This document shows positions 1 through 7,989 of a stretch of 64,000 nt of DNA, piece by piece. The notes beneath the pieces were generated by a model. The model ran no database searches and was not told where the DNA came from. It saw only the letters and a list, made by a program, of their open reading frames with translations. Every line of letters begins with the position of its first letter. Positions within the stretch are counted from its first letter, which is position 1. This stretch comes from Sulfitobacter sp. M05. Lineage in GTDB: Bacteria > Pseudomonadota > Alphaproteobacteria > Rhodobacterales > Rhodobacteraceae. Made by a program: the position numbers and the translations under genes. Location: positions 1,178,001-1,242,000 of the forward strand of contig NZ_JABEDH010000001.1 in NCBI RefSeq assembly GCF_029285175.1, read 5' to 3'.

Positions 1-611
1 TCCTTCATTGTCTTCAGGCCAACCCACAACCCCGAGAACCGCGACAACGCCCAACCATAGATGCCGTAGTCAAGGATCTCCTGCACGCCTGCCGGGCTGA
101 CCACCGGCATATAGGCATCGACCATGGCCCATTCGGACTGGTGCAGCACGGTCGAGGATTCGCCGGTATGGTCATCCCCCATCGCCATCAACACACCACC
201 ATGGACAGAGCTGCCGGCCATATTCGCGTGGCGCATCACATCACCGGAACGGTCAACCCCCGGTCCCTTGCCGTACCACAGACCAAAAACACCGTCGTAC
301 TTCCCTTCACCGCGCAGCTCCGCCTGTTGCGACCCCCAAAGCGATGTTGCCGCCAGATCCTCGTTCAACCCCGCCTGAAACGTAACCTCATGGGCGCGCA
401 ACACCTTCTCGGCCTTGGACATCTGCAAATCCACCGCCCCAAGAGGCGATCCGCGATACCCTGTTACCAGACCGGCGGTGTTCAACCCCGCCGCCCGGTC
501 GCGCGCAGATTGCATCAACATCATCCGCACCAACGCCTGCGTGCCGTTCAGTAGGACGGTTGACCTCTCCAAATCAAATCGGTCGTTAAGTGAAATCTTC
601 TGGCTGGTCAT
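1..611 (-). CDS. Indolepyruvate ferredoxin oxidoreductase, N-terminal part (cut by window edge)
   Basis: The minus-strand frame opens with ATG at 609-611 and runs open off the left edge for about 203 residues. The N-terminus reads MTSQKISLNDRFDLERSTV and continues with the thiamine-pyrophosphate/pyrimidine-binding pattern GLVTGYRGSPLGAVDLQ, then LNEDLAATSLWGSQQ and GMGDDHTGESST-like segments. These are typical of the large fused IorAB-type enzyme (usually about 1,100 residues in this order), which oxidatively decarboxylates indolepyruvate or related aryl pyruvates from amino-acid breakdown to acyl-CoA, using ferredoxin. It diverges from a LysR regulator at 804, which may control it. The 3' part, with the iron-sulfur and gamma domains, lies outside the window, so only the family is assigned. 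Confidence 0.85.
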   Translation of the reverse strand, partial: MTSQKISLNDRFDLERSTVLLNGTQALVRMMLMQSARDRAAGLNTAGLVTGYRGSPLGAVDLQMSKAEKVLRAHEVTFQAGLNEDLAATSLWGSQQAELRGEGKYDGVFGLWYGKGPGVDRSGDVMRHANMAGSSVHGGVLMAMGDDHTGESSTVLHQSEWAMVDAYMPVVSPAGVQEILDYGIYGWALSRFSGLWVGLKTMK

Positions 612-658
612 GGCGTTCTCCCTCGGTGCGATGATCTGGCGGCAGTTTTGTCAATTAT

Positions 659-677
659 AGGTCATAAATGCTGACCT
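659..677. promoter_or_regulatory. Inverted repeat AGGTCA-N7-TGACCT, candidate operator
   Basis: A perfect 6-bp inverted repeat with a 7-nt spacer lies in the 192-bp gap between the divergent ior gene (start 611) and the LysR gene (start 804). An interrupted dyad in a divergent promoter next to a LysR gene is the usual arrangement for LysR autoregulation and activation. Binding is inferred, not shown. Confidence 0.45.
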
Positions 678-803
678 GTATATAGGATTTTCTGAACTTC
701 TGCCGCTATTATTCCCCTTCCCCCTATGCCTGCGGGGGCACTATAGGATACAAACTGCCCAATCCGGGCATGTGCCGACGGTGCCAATAGGGGACAAAAT
801 CAA

Positions 804-1700
804 ATGGATTGGGACAAGCTAAGGATTTTTCACGCTGTCGCAGATGCCGGTTCCCTCACCCATGCGGGGGACAAGCTGAACCTGTCACAATCCGCGGTTT
901 CCCGACAGATTCGCGGCCTGGAAGAACAGCTGAACACAAACCTGTTCCACCGCCACGCCCGCGGTCTGATCCTGACAGAACAAGGCGAATTGTTATTTGA
1001 TGCCACAAGCGCCATGACAAAACGTCTGGACACCGCTTCTGCGCGAATTCGTGACAGCGAAGAAGAAGTATTCGGCGAATTGCGCGTCACCACGACCACC
1101 GGTTTCGGTACCCTGTGGTTGGCACCGCGCCTGCCAAAACTCTATGAGAAATTTCCAGACCTCAGGGTTGATCTGATGCTTGAGGAACGGGTGCTGGACC
1201 TGCCAATGCGCGAAGCGGATGTCGCGATCCGTATGAAAGAACCCTCGCAGGCCGATTTGATCCGCAAAAAGCTGATGATGATCAAAATGTGCCTCTACGC
1301 CTCGCCTGCCTACATTGAGGCCAACGGCATTCCTGCGACCGTTGAGGGGATGCACGCGCATCGGCTGATCTGCCAGAATACGGAAAGCGATCAGGTTGGT
1401 GCGGGTGTAACCCTGATCCAGCAAGTGATGATGAATGAGGTCCGGTCTCTACTGACCGTAAACAACTATTTCGGCGTGCTGCAAGGTGTGCTGCATGACC
1501 TTGGAATCGGTATCTTGCCTAACTATTTGACCGAGGATTTCCCCGAACTTGTTCAAGTCCTTCCGGAAGTACAATCAGCAGATGTGCCTGTTTTTCTGGC
1601 GTACCCCGCTGAACTGCGCCAATCAAAGCGGGTTTCTGCGTTCAAGGATTTTGTTCAAGACGAAATCATCAGCTACCGTAAGAGATTGAAAGATTTGTAA
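804..1700 (+). CDS. LysR-family transcriptional regulator
   Basis: This 298-residue protein has the usual LysR length. The N-terminal winged helix-turn-helix lies at about residues 3-60 (WDKLRIFHAVADAGSLTHAG, then LNLSQSAVSRQIRGLEEQL). The substrate-binding domain follows from about residue 90 to the end, starting GELRVTTTTGFGTLWLAPRL. The ATG at 804 follows the purine-rich stretch AATAGGGGACAAAATCAA. It is divergent from the indolepyruvate oxidoreductase gene, which suggests local control of that gene, and a dyad operator lies between them. The inducer cannot be read from the sequence. The family call is firm and the target is an inference from position. Confidence 0.92.
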   Translation: MDWDKLRIFHAVADAGSLTHAGDKLNLSQSAVSRQIRGLEEQLNTNLFHRHARGLILTEQGELLFDATSAMTKRLDTASARIRDSEEEVFGELRVTTTTGFGTLWLAPRLPKLYEKFPDLRVDLMLEERVLDLPMREADVAIRMKEPSQADLIRKKLMMIKMCLYASPAYIEANGIPATVEGMHAHRLICQNTESDQVGAGVTLIQQVMMNEVRSLLTVNNYFGVLQGVLHDLGIGILPNYLTEDFPELVQVLPEVQSADVPVFLAYPAELRQSKRVSAFKDFVQDEIISYRKRLKDL

Positions 1701-1796
1701 GTTTCGAAAGGTATGCGTAAAACACATATCGGATATGACGTGAATTAAGCGTTCATGACTTGATCGGGGGCACTTCGCCACTTACTTCATCGGTAT

Positions 1797-1873
1797 AGAG
1801 TTAACGACCGCAAGGTTGTTTCTTTATACCTCCCTGTTGGACTTGGCCGAGCTTTGCGCTCGGCCTTTTTTTT
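1797..1873 (+). ncRNA. Small RNA candidate resembling MmgR/SuhB (alpha-r8) with its terminator
   Basis: Two hairpins stand alone between genes. The first is AACGACC-GCAA-GGTTGTT at about 1802-1819, a 7-bp stem with a GCAA loop. It is followed by the unpaired pyrimidine-rich stretch ACCTCCCTGTTGGACTT. The second is an intrinsic terminator: an 8-bp stem GGCCGAGC/GCTCGGCC at 1845-1865 followed by eight T (1866-1873). This two-hairpin form of about 77 nt, with an exposed CCTCCC motif just before the terminator, matches what I recall of the alphaproteobacterial SuhB/MmgR sRNA family. The 5' end is estimated from that length, since no clear promoter was found. The terminator itself is certain. The family label is from memory. 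Confidence 0.55.
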
Positions 1874-2059
1874 GGCCATTTGGTCCGGCGAGGCCATTTG
1901 CCCCCTGCAAGGATAGCGCTGCATGTTGGCCTCTTGCATCAAAGCAGGCCGCATTCGCTCTGCTCTATTTCGCAATCTAAACCATAAGACACGCCCAGGT
2001 CGGAATTGTCAGATGAGAACATTCCCAAAACAAAACAGTTAGATACGTCGAAGTGCCAC

Positions 2060-2162
2060 CTAGAGCGCCCCACCTTAAACATGAATCGCTTTCGCTGCCT
2101 CTCCCTTTGGTCGAACGCAAAAGCGATATGTGATGGCTCAGGTTAAAGGCGGTACGCTTTAG
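2060..2162 (-). repeat. Copy A of a dispersed 103-104 bp repeat (inverted orientation)
   Basis: Bounded by CTAGAGCG on the left and CGCTTTAG on the right, it contains a strong internal dyad ATCGCTTT (2085-2092) / AAAGCGAT (2120-2127). Its reverse complement aligns with the copies at 32927, 34253 and 43338 with a single one-base gap. Shared blocks are TTAACCTGAG (identical to copy B over the last eight bases), GAGxCATCAC at the same offset as copy C, GAGGCAGCG, and the CGCTCTAG end. No protein is encoded. Its end abuts the MITE-like element that starts at 2160. Confidence 0.7.
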
Positions 2163-2373
2163 GGCCTGTGGACAATCATCCTGCCGCACTGATTTCAGTC
2201 CCAAATTGCTCAGTTCCAGACAAGAAAGCGCAGGACTAACGGGTTAATTCCAGCTTTCTTAACGCAGAACTGGGCAATTTGGGCGAAATCGCTACGCGAC
2301 GCGGTCAATTCGGCTCGCCAGCGGCAAAAGGGGTTTCGCGCCAGTGCGGCAGGATGATTGTCCACAGGCCCTA
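2160..2373. mobile_element. MITE-like element with perfect 32-bp terminal inverted repeats
   Basis: The outer 32 bases at 2160-2191 (TAGGGCCTGTGGACAATCAT and so on) are the exact reverse complement of 2342-2373. The terminal dinucleotide is TA on both sides, consistent with a duplicated TA target included in the repeat. A second, imperfect inverted pair lies inside (2191-2216 with 2267-2290), then a short AGAAAGC/GCTTTCT pair near the centre. The right arm carries 51 extra bases (2291-2341) without a partner. There is no transposase or other credible frame in the 214 bp, so it would be non-autonomous. Ends starting GGGCCTGTGGACAAT recall IS5-type insertion sequences, but this is a recollection. 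Confidence 0.75.
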
Positions 2374-2469
2374 GAATTCCAATAAATTTTGGAACTTTTC
2401 CCACCGGCTGCCTGTTGAATGTCCAAGACCGCAGCAACTGCGGAGCTATTGATACGAAAGGAAGATGAA

Positions 2470-3000
2470 ATGACACGTTCAATTCTCGCGACAACAACAG
2501 CCATTGCAACGCTGGTGACAACCTCTTTCGCCTTTGCTGCCGAAAATGCTGCAAGCGACTTGCAGGGCAATTCTCCAGCAGTCACTGAAGGTGGCAACGC
2601 CAATGTGGTGGGTTCAACGCCAACCTCCGGCGATTTGGCAAGCAAGCGTTTTGGCATTGGCGAATCCGAATATGATCCGACACGTATGGCAATGACGCAA
2701 CAACAGTACGACGCATTGAACGCCGCGATCGGTGCAGAGTTCAAAACCAGTGACGGCAAAGTTCTGGGCATGATCGAAGATGTGACAATCGACGGTCAGG
2801 GCAATCCAAACCTTGAAGTCGATCTGAACGACGACACAAAGATCGACGCCGATAATCTGGTGATCACCCTATTGCCGGACAGCATCGTATTGAAAGAAGG
2901 CAAGATTTTCATCGATACGTCAGAGGACAACCTGTATCTGCAAGCGCAGGACGGCTCGAAAGCGGATGACGAGTCACGCACAACTGTCATCGTGATGTAA
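2470..3000 (+). CDS. Secreted PRC-barrel-like protein
   Basis: A 176-residue protein. The start at 2470 is chosen because GGAAG precedes it by 7-9 nt and because it gives a clean signal peptide ([20 protein letters not shown], cleavage probably after AFA). An in-frame ATG at 2419 would bury that signal. The mature part is acidic. The segment [20 protein letters not shown] has the G-x-x-LG-x-(V/I)-EDV-x-(V/I)-D pattern of PRC-barrel beta domains, followed by repeated beta-strand-like [13 protein letters not shown]. Localisation should be periplasmic, and the function is unknown. The promoter region contains the MITE-like element, which ends about 96 bp before the start. A terminator follows at 3036. 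Confidence 0.8.
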   Translation: MTRSILATTTAIATLVTTSFAFAAENAASDLQGNSPAVTEGGNANVVGSTPTSGDLASKRFGIGESEYDPTRMAMTQQQYDALNAAIGAEFKTSDGKVLGMIEDVTIDGQGNPNLEVDLNDDTKIDADNLVITLLPDSIVLKEGKIFIDTSEDNLYLQAQDGSKADDESRTTVIVM

Positions 3001-3035
3001 GCAGCGCGAAATTTGCCGGCACGTGCAGCTGGCGC

Positions 3036-3067
3036 AGACCGCATCCCGAAAGGGGTGCGGTCTTTTT
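3036..3067 (+). terminator. Intrinsic terminator after the PRC-barrel gene
   Basis: The stem AGACCGCA/TGCGGTCT encloses a CCCGAAAGGG-like top and is followed by a run of T (3061-3067). It lies 36 bp after the stop codon at 3000. Confidence 0.8.
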
Positions 3068-3149
3068 GTATCTGGTTCCGGCTGCCCCCTTCCCCCTTCT
3101 GCACGCTTGCACTAAGAACCGCAGCATCAGCGCCAAGGGGACAAACCGT

Positions 3150-5309
3150 ATGCAAGAACCTGCCATCACCGATGAACTGATCGCCGCTCACGGATTCACC
3201 GCCGACGAATTCGCCGAGGTCAAGAATATCCTTGGCCGCGATCCGAACTATACGGAAATGGGCATCTTTTCAGCGATGTGGAACGAACACTGTTCCTATA
3301 AGTCTTCGAAGAAATGGCTGCGCACCCTGCCCACGGAAGGCCCGCAAGTCATCTGCGGCCCTGGCGAAAACGCCGGCATCGTGGATATTGGTGACGGTCA
3401 GGCGCTGGTCTTCAAAATGGAATCGCATAACCATCCCAGCTATATCGAGCCCTACCAAGGGGCCGCGACCGGGGTCGGCGGCATTTTGCGTGACGTATTT
3501 ACCATGGGCGCGCGCCCCATTGCGGCAATGAACTCGCTCAGCTTTGGCCGCCCCGATCACCCAAAAACCCGCCAGCTGGTGCATGGTGTTGTGGCCGGCG
3601 TTGGCGGCTACGGCAATTGCTTCGGCGTGCCAACCGTTGGTGGCGAAGTGCGGTTTGATACGGCCTATGACGGCAACTGTCTGGTCAATGCTTTCGCAGC
3701 CGGCCTGGCAGACGCGGACAAGATCTTCTACTCGGCAGCTTCTGGTGTTGGGATGCCTGTTGTCTACCTCGGGGCCAAAACGGGCCGCGACGGCGTCGGC
3801 GGTGCAACCATGGCCTCGGCTGAATTCGACGACACAATCGAGGAAAAGCGCCCCACAGTCCAAGTTGGTGACCCCTTCACCGAAAAACGCCTGATGGAAG
3901 CAACGCTGGAACTGATGGCCACCGGTGCCGTAATCTCTATTCAGGATATGGGGGCCGCCGGCCTGACTTGTTCTGCGGTGGAAATGGGCGACAAAGGCGG
4001 GCTCGGCGTGCGTCTGGACCTTGAAAAGGTGCCGACCCGCGAGCTGAACATGACCGCTTATGAAATGATGCTATCAGAGTCTCAGGAACGCATGTTGATG
4101 GTCCTGAAACCCGAACTTGAGGCCGAAGCCAAAGCCGTCTTCGACAAATGGGACCTTGATTTTGCCATCGTTGGCGAAACACTGGCCGAAGACCGCTTCC
4201 TGATCATGCTGAACGGGGAACTCAAGGCGGACCTGCCGCTGAGCAAACTCGCCTCAACCGCCCCGGAATACGACCGCCCCTGGGTCGAAACGCCCGCAGC
4301 CGAACCGCTTGCTGACGTCCCCGGCATTGACCCGATTGACGGGCTTAAGGCGCTGATCTCGGATGTGAATTACGCTGCCAAGAACTGGGTGTTCGAACAA
4401 TATGACACCATGGTGATGGGCGATTCCGCGCGCACGCCCGGCATTGGCGCTGGGATCATCCGGGTGCATGGCACAGAAAAATCCATCGCCTTCACCTCAG
4501 ACGTGACACCACGCTACGTCAAGGCAAACCCGATTGAGGGCGGCAAACAAGCCGTTGCCGAAGCCTATCGCAACTTGACCGCTGTAGGTGCCAAGCCACT
4601 GGCGACAACGGATAACATGAACTTCGGCAACCCCGAAAAACCGCAAATCATGGGCCAGTTCGTCGGTGCAATCAAAGGCATCGGCGAAGCGGTTTCCGCA
4701 TTGGACATGCCCATCGTGTCGGGCAACGTCTCGCTTTATAACGAAACCGATGGTACCGGCATCCTGCCCACCCCGACGATTGGCGCTGTGGGGCTGATCG
4801 AACATCCCGATCACATCATCGGTTGTGACGTGCGCGAGGGCCATGTGGCGCTGGTGCTGGGGGAAACCACAGGCCACCTTGGACAATCTGCCCTGCTGGC
4901 AACCGTCTTTGGCCGCGATGAGGGCGACGCACCTGCGGTCGACCTTGCTTTGGAAAAAGCCCATGGCGATTTCATCCGTGCCAACCGCGAAATGATCAAA
5001 GCCTGTACCGACCTCAGCGATGGCGGCCTTGCACTGGCAGCCTTTGAGCTGGCCGAAACCGCCGACGTCGGCGTCACCCTCGACGCAGCTGATACGCCAA
5101 CCCTGTTCGGCGAAGATCAGGCGCGCTATCTCATCGCCTGCAACTTCGATCAGGCAGAGGCTCTGATGATTGCCGCCACAGCAGCAGGGTTGACCCTGAC
5201 CACCATGGGCAAGTTCGGCGGCAACGATGTCACTATGGGCGGAGTTGGCGCACCTCTTGGCGAACTTTCCGCCCTCTACCGCGGCACGTTCGAAGCAACC
5301 TTTGTCTAA
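3150..5309 (+). CDS. purL: Phosphoribosylformylglycinamidine synthase II
   Basis: 719 residues, the length of the small-type PurL that works with PurS and PurQ in the fourth step of purine synthesis: FGAR plus glutamine-derived ammonia plus ATP give FGAM. The sequence shows the PurL signature [20 protein letters not shown] near the N-terminus, MESHNHPS, the glycine-rich [16 protein letters not shown] nucleotide-binding region, and a second AIRS-like half with [17 protein letters not shown] and [13 protein letters not shown]. The start at 3150 is preferred over an upstream frame opening because AAGGGGA lies about 8 nt before it and the N-terminus [16 protein letters not shown] matches the family. 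It probably has its own promoter after the terminator at 3036. purF and cvpA lie 22 kb away. Confidence 0.97.
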   Translation: MQEPAITDELIAAHGFTADEFAEVKNILGRDPNYTEMGIFSAMWNEHCSYKSSKKWLRTLPTEGPQVICGPGENAGIVDIGDGQALVFKMESHNHPSYIEPYQGAATGVGGILRDVFTMGARPIAAMNSLSFGRPDHPKTRQLVHGVVAGVGGYGNCFGVPTVGGEVRFDTAYDGNCLVNAFAAGLADADKIFYSAASGVGMPVVYLGAKTGRDGVGGATMASAEFDDTIEEKRPTVQVGDPFTEKRLMEATLELMATGAVISIQDMGAAGLTCSAVEMGDKGGLGVRLDLEKVPTRELNMTAYEMMLSESQERMLMVLKPELEAEAKAVFDKWDLDFAIVGETLAEDRFLIMLNGELKADLPLSKLASTAPEYDRPWVETPAAEPLADVPGIDPIDGLKALISDVNYAAKNWVFEQYDTMVMGDSARTPGIGAGIIRVHGTEKSIAFTSDVTPRYVKANPIEGGKQAVAEAYRNLTAVGAKPLATTDNMNFGNPEKPQIMGQFVGAIKGIGEAVSALDMPIVSGNVSLYNETDGTGILPTPTIGAVGLIEHPDHIIGCDVREGHVALVLGETTGHLGQSALLATVFGRDEGDAPAVDLALEKAHGDFIRANREMIKACTDLSDGGLALAAFELAETADVGVTLDAADTPTLFGEDQARYLIACNFDQAEALMIAATAAGLTLTTMGKFGGNDVTMGGVGAPLGELSALYRGTFEATFV

Positions 5310-5543
5310 ACCACCTGGTTTCGGAGCCGCCCTTGCGTTATACCGGGCGGACGGGGCAGCGGGGTTCTGCCAAGATCAATCGCCGAGGGCCCCGCTTGCG
5401 GGAGACGGCTATTGGTCTTGGCGGGGGCACGATGCTCTGTCAGGCAGGGATGGCGCAAGGGCGGCTTGGAGACCATTTGGTTTTGGTGAGCCCGCAGCGC
5501 CTTTTCTGTCCCCCACAAGCCACAAAGCGCCAAGGTGGGATGC
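5310..5543. other. Intergenic gap with no gene recognised
   Basis: These 234 bp lie between the convergent purL and VWA-protein genes. I found no credible frame, RNA gene or clear terminator. Frames that cross it have atypical composition and no recognisable motif. Confidence 0.6.
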
Positions 5544-6797
5544 TCAAACAGCCGCCATCAGCCGTGCTTTCTCGCCCATATCATCGGTACGCGAAATCAC
5601 CTGCGCCAGTTCCTCAAGCGAGGCAATCGAATGGCCCGCGCGAAAACTGTCCACATGAGGCAACATCGCACGGATACCCGCCGCCTTGGGCGCAAACCCG
5701 TCCCAGCGCAGCAGAGGATTGAGCCAGATCACCCGCCGTGCCGTCAAATGCAGCCGCTGCATCTGGCGTGCCAAATCGTCGGGGGCATCCCGGTCCAGCC
5801 CGTCCGTGATCAGTAAAACAACCGCGCCCTGCCCCATCACACGGCGCGACCAATCGCGGTTGAACGCTTCAATAGAAGCCCCAATCCGCGTGCCGCCCTC
5901 CCAATCCTGCGCCTCTGCCCCTGCCGCCGCGAGTGCCGCATCAACGTCACGTGTCGCCAAATGCCGCGTGATATTCGTGAGCCGGGTGCCAAAGGTAAAA
6001 GCATGGACCTGCGCCCACCCCGCCCCTTTGGCATTGCTGACCGCATGAAGGAAATGCAGGATCACACGGCTGTACTGGCTCATTGATCCGGAGATATCGC
6101 ACAGCACCACAAGGTTGGGATAGCGCGGACGTGGTGTCTTGAACGCCAATTGCTGCATCTCGCCACCACGGCGCAGAGCCGCCCGCAGAGATCGGGCAGC
6201 ATCAATCCGGCCTGTCGGGGCGGCCATCGCCCGCCGCGACGGCAGGGGTTTCACCGGCAGGCTGAGCCGCGCCAACATGCGCTTGGCCTCGGCCATTTCC
6301 GCCAGTGACATCTGTTCAAAATCCAGCGTCCGCAACCGTTCCGTAGATGACATGGTGAAGCTGGCGTCGACCTCGATCAACGCATCCTCCTCTGGTGTTT
6401 CCGCCTCTTCCTCTTTGGGCGGGGCCTCTGCCCCATCCAGCAGCGCCTCGGCTGCGCGTTTTTCAGCCGCCTTGGCGGGGCGATCTTCCTGCACCCCGCG
6501 GATGGCTGGCAGCATCGCAGCCATCATATGCTCAAGATAGCGTGGATCACGCCAATAGAGCCGGAACAGCTGGGCAAAAACAGTGCGGTGCTCGGGGCGG
6601 TTCACAAAACAGGCGTGCAACGTCCAGTAAAAGTCGCGCTTGTCCGAAAACCCCGCCGCCTCGACCGCGCGGATCGCGTCAATAACACGACCCGGCCCGA
6701 TGGGCAGACCCGCGCGGCGCAGGGCGCGGGCAAAATGGGTGATATTACCCGCAAGTTTGGGATCATCCGGCAGGTCGAGGGGTATATGTTCAACCAT
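5544..6797 (-). CDS. CoxE-like VWA domain protein
   Basis: 417 residues. The N-terminal half (about 1-190) is the helical CoxE-type region, with an acidic linker (PPKEEEAETPEED at about 127-139). The VWA fold starts near residue 225 with the metal-site motif DISGSMS at about 234-240, followed by GGTRIGASIEAFN and LLITDGLDRD. The protein probably acts with the MoxR ATPase encoded 60 bp upstream as a AAA+/VWA chaperone pair that inserts metal or activates an enzyme; in carboxydotrophs the related CoxD/CoxE pair matures CO dehydrogenase. No client enzyme lies nearby, so the target is unknown. Its start codon and Shine-Dalgarno region fold into hairpins (see 6791-6824). Confidence 0.88.
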   Translation of the reverse strand: MVEHIPLDLPDDPKLAGNITHFARALRRAGLPIGPGRVIDAIRAVEAAGFSDKRDFYWTLHACFVNRPEHRTVFAQLFRLYWRDPRYLEHMMAAMLPAIRGVQEDRPAKAAEKRAAEALLDGAEAPPKEEEAETPEEDALIEVDASFTMSSTERLRTLDFEQMSLAEMAEAKRMLARLSLPVKPLPSRRAMAAPTGRIDAARSLRAALRRGGEMQQLAFKTPRPRYPNLVVLCDISGSMSQYSRVILHFLHAVSNAKGAGWAQVHAFTFGTRLTNITRHLATRDVDAALAAAGAEAQDWEGGTRIGASIEAFNRDWSRRVMGQGAVVLLITDGLDRDAPDDLARQMQRLHLTARRVIWLNPLLRWDGFAPKAAGIRAMLPHVDSFRAGHSIASLEELAQVISRTDDMGEKARLMAAV

Positions 6798-6824
6798 AAA
6801 TGGTTGATTGGAGGTTCCACCTCC
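6791..6824 (-). promoter_or_regulatory. Paired hairpins covering the ribosome site and start of the VWA gene
   Basis: In the minus-strand transcript GGAGGT-GGA-ACCTCC (6824-6810) is followed at once by CAACCAT-TT-ATGGTTG (6806-6791). The second hairpin contains the ATG start codon in its right arm, and the first contains the only strong Shine-Dalgarno-like sequence close by, so both could be sequestered. Regulation of translation is inferred from the pairing alone. Confidence 0.4.
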
Positions 6825-6857
6825 AAACCTCCGCAGTATTTAAGGCCAAAAAGAGGA

Positions 6858-7766
6858 TCATGCTGGATCGAGGCTTGCTTTGGCCTGATCCAGAATGCGT
6901 TTGGCTTCGGAGCCCTGCAATTTGGCGATGTCATCCTGATACTTGAGGATCGCACCCAGCGTATCCGCGATGACTTCGGGGCTGAGAGTGATCACATCCA
7001 ACGCCAGCAGGCATTTTGCCCAGTCAATAGTTTCAGCTACGCCGGGCTTCTTGAACAAATCCTCTGTTCGCAGTTGCTGCACAAAGGCGACCACCTCGCG
7101 GCTGAGGTTTTCAGCAGCCTCGGGCGCACGGGCCTGCAAAATCTCCATCTCGCGATCAAAATCAGGATAATCCACCCAGTGATACAGGCATCGGCGTTTC
7201 AACGCGTCATGCACTTCGCGGGTGCGGTTCGAGGTCAGGATGACGATCGGTGGATGCGGTGCTGTGATTGTGCCCATTTCGGGGATAGTGACCTGAAAGT
7301 CGCTCAACGCTTCGAGCAGGAAGGCCTCAAACGGGGCATCGGTGCGGTCCAACTCATCAATCAACAGGATCGGCGCGCCGTTTTCATCCGGACGCATCGC
7401 CTCAAGCAGCGGGCGTTCGATCAGATATTTATCGCTAAACAGATCAGCCGTCAGTGCCTCTGTATCTGCACCACCTGCGGCTTCGGCGGCACGGATCGCA
7501 ACCATTTGTGCCGGGAAATTCCATTCATAGACCGCCGAAGAGGCATCAAGCCCTTCGTAACATTGCAAGCGGATCAATTTCCGGTTCAATCCCGCGGCCA
7601 GCGCCTTGGCAATCTCGGTTTTGCCAACCCCTGCCTCGCCCTCCAGAAACAGCGGTCGGCCCAAGCGCAGGCTCAGGAACATCACGGTGCCAAGATCACG
7701 GCCACAGATATACCCCTGATTGCCGAGCATCTCCTGCACCGTATCAATGCTTGTCATTTCAGTCAT
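6858..7766 (-). CDS. MoxR-family AAA+ ATPase
   Basis: 302 residues from the ATG at 7766, chosen because AGGGGG lies about 8 nt upstream; a start 30 nt earlier is possible. Walker A is GEAGVGKTE at about residues 43-51, Walker B is ILLIDELDR, and sensor-1 is IVILTSNRTREV, followed by a C-terminal lid. MoxR ATPases work with a VWA partner in remodelling or metal insertion, and the partner gene follows 60 bp downstream on the same strand. Together they resemble the CoxD/CoxE or NorQ/NorD type of pair. The promoter would lie in the 184-222 bp gap shared with the divergent glycosyltransferase operon. Confidence 0.92.
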   Translation of the reverse strand: MTEMTSIDTVQEMLGNQGYICGRDLGTVMFLSLRLGRPLFLEGEAGVGKTEIAKALAAGLNRKLIRLQCYEGLDASSAVYEWNFPAQMVAIRAAEAAGGADTEALTADLFSDKYLIERPLLEAMRPDENGAPILLIDELDRTDAPFEAFLLEALSDFQVTIPEMGTITAPHPPIVILTSNRTREVHDALKRRCLYHWVDYPDFDREMEILQARAPEAAENLSREVVAFVQQLRTEDLFKKPGVAETIDWAKCLLALDVITLSPEVIADTLGAILKYQDDIAKLQGSEAKRILDQAKASLDPA

Positions 7767-7950
7767 TGCATTCCCCCTGATATGCCAAAGGTGCATCTGC
7801 GCGCGCCGGGGTCAAGTCATCCGATTTGCCTAATTGTCACGCCCTGTGCTGGGACTGCTTCCCAGATTGACGCGATTCGGACAGGCTGGCATAGTCTGGG
7901 AAAAGAAACAGAGGTTCCGGGGCATTGTATTCCCGAACCCGGAGGCGGAC

Positions 7951-7989
7951 ATGGAAACGAGTATCAACTTCCCCCGGATATGCGGGTGA
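7951..7989 (+). CDS. Candidate 12-residue leader peptide (METSINFPRICG)
   Basis: An ATG at 7951 sits 5 nt after GGAGGCGGAC, the strongest ribosome-binding sequence in the region. The frame ends after 12 codons with TGA at 7987-7989, whose last base is the A of the glycosyltransferase ATG (TGATG). The glycosyltransferase itself has little Shine-Dalgarno sequence, so translation of the leader could deliver ribosomes to it. The length, the coupling and the strong site are seen in the sequence; expression is inferred. Confidence 0.4.
   Translation: METSINFPRICG

Noticed and set aside
2160-2373. Long-stem hairpin read as a transcription terminator for the upstream region
   Set aside because: The loop side is about 150 nt and there is no T-run. 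The border TA and perfect arms fit a mobile element better.
6528-7988. Long plus-strand extension upstream of the glycosyltransferase at 7989, in the same frame
   Set aside because: It is antisense to the MoxR and VWA genes, which carry clear conserved motifs. The extension has no domain, and a coupled start exists at 7989.
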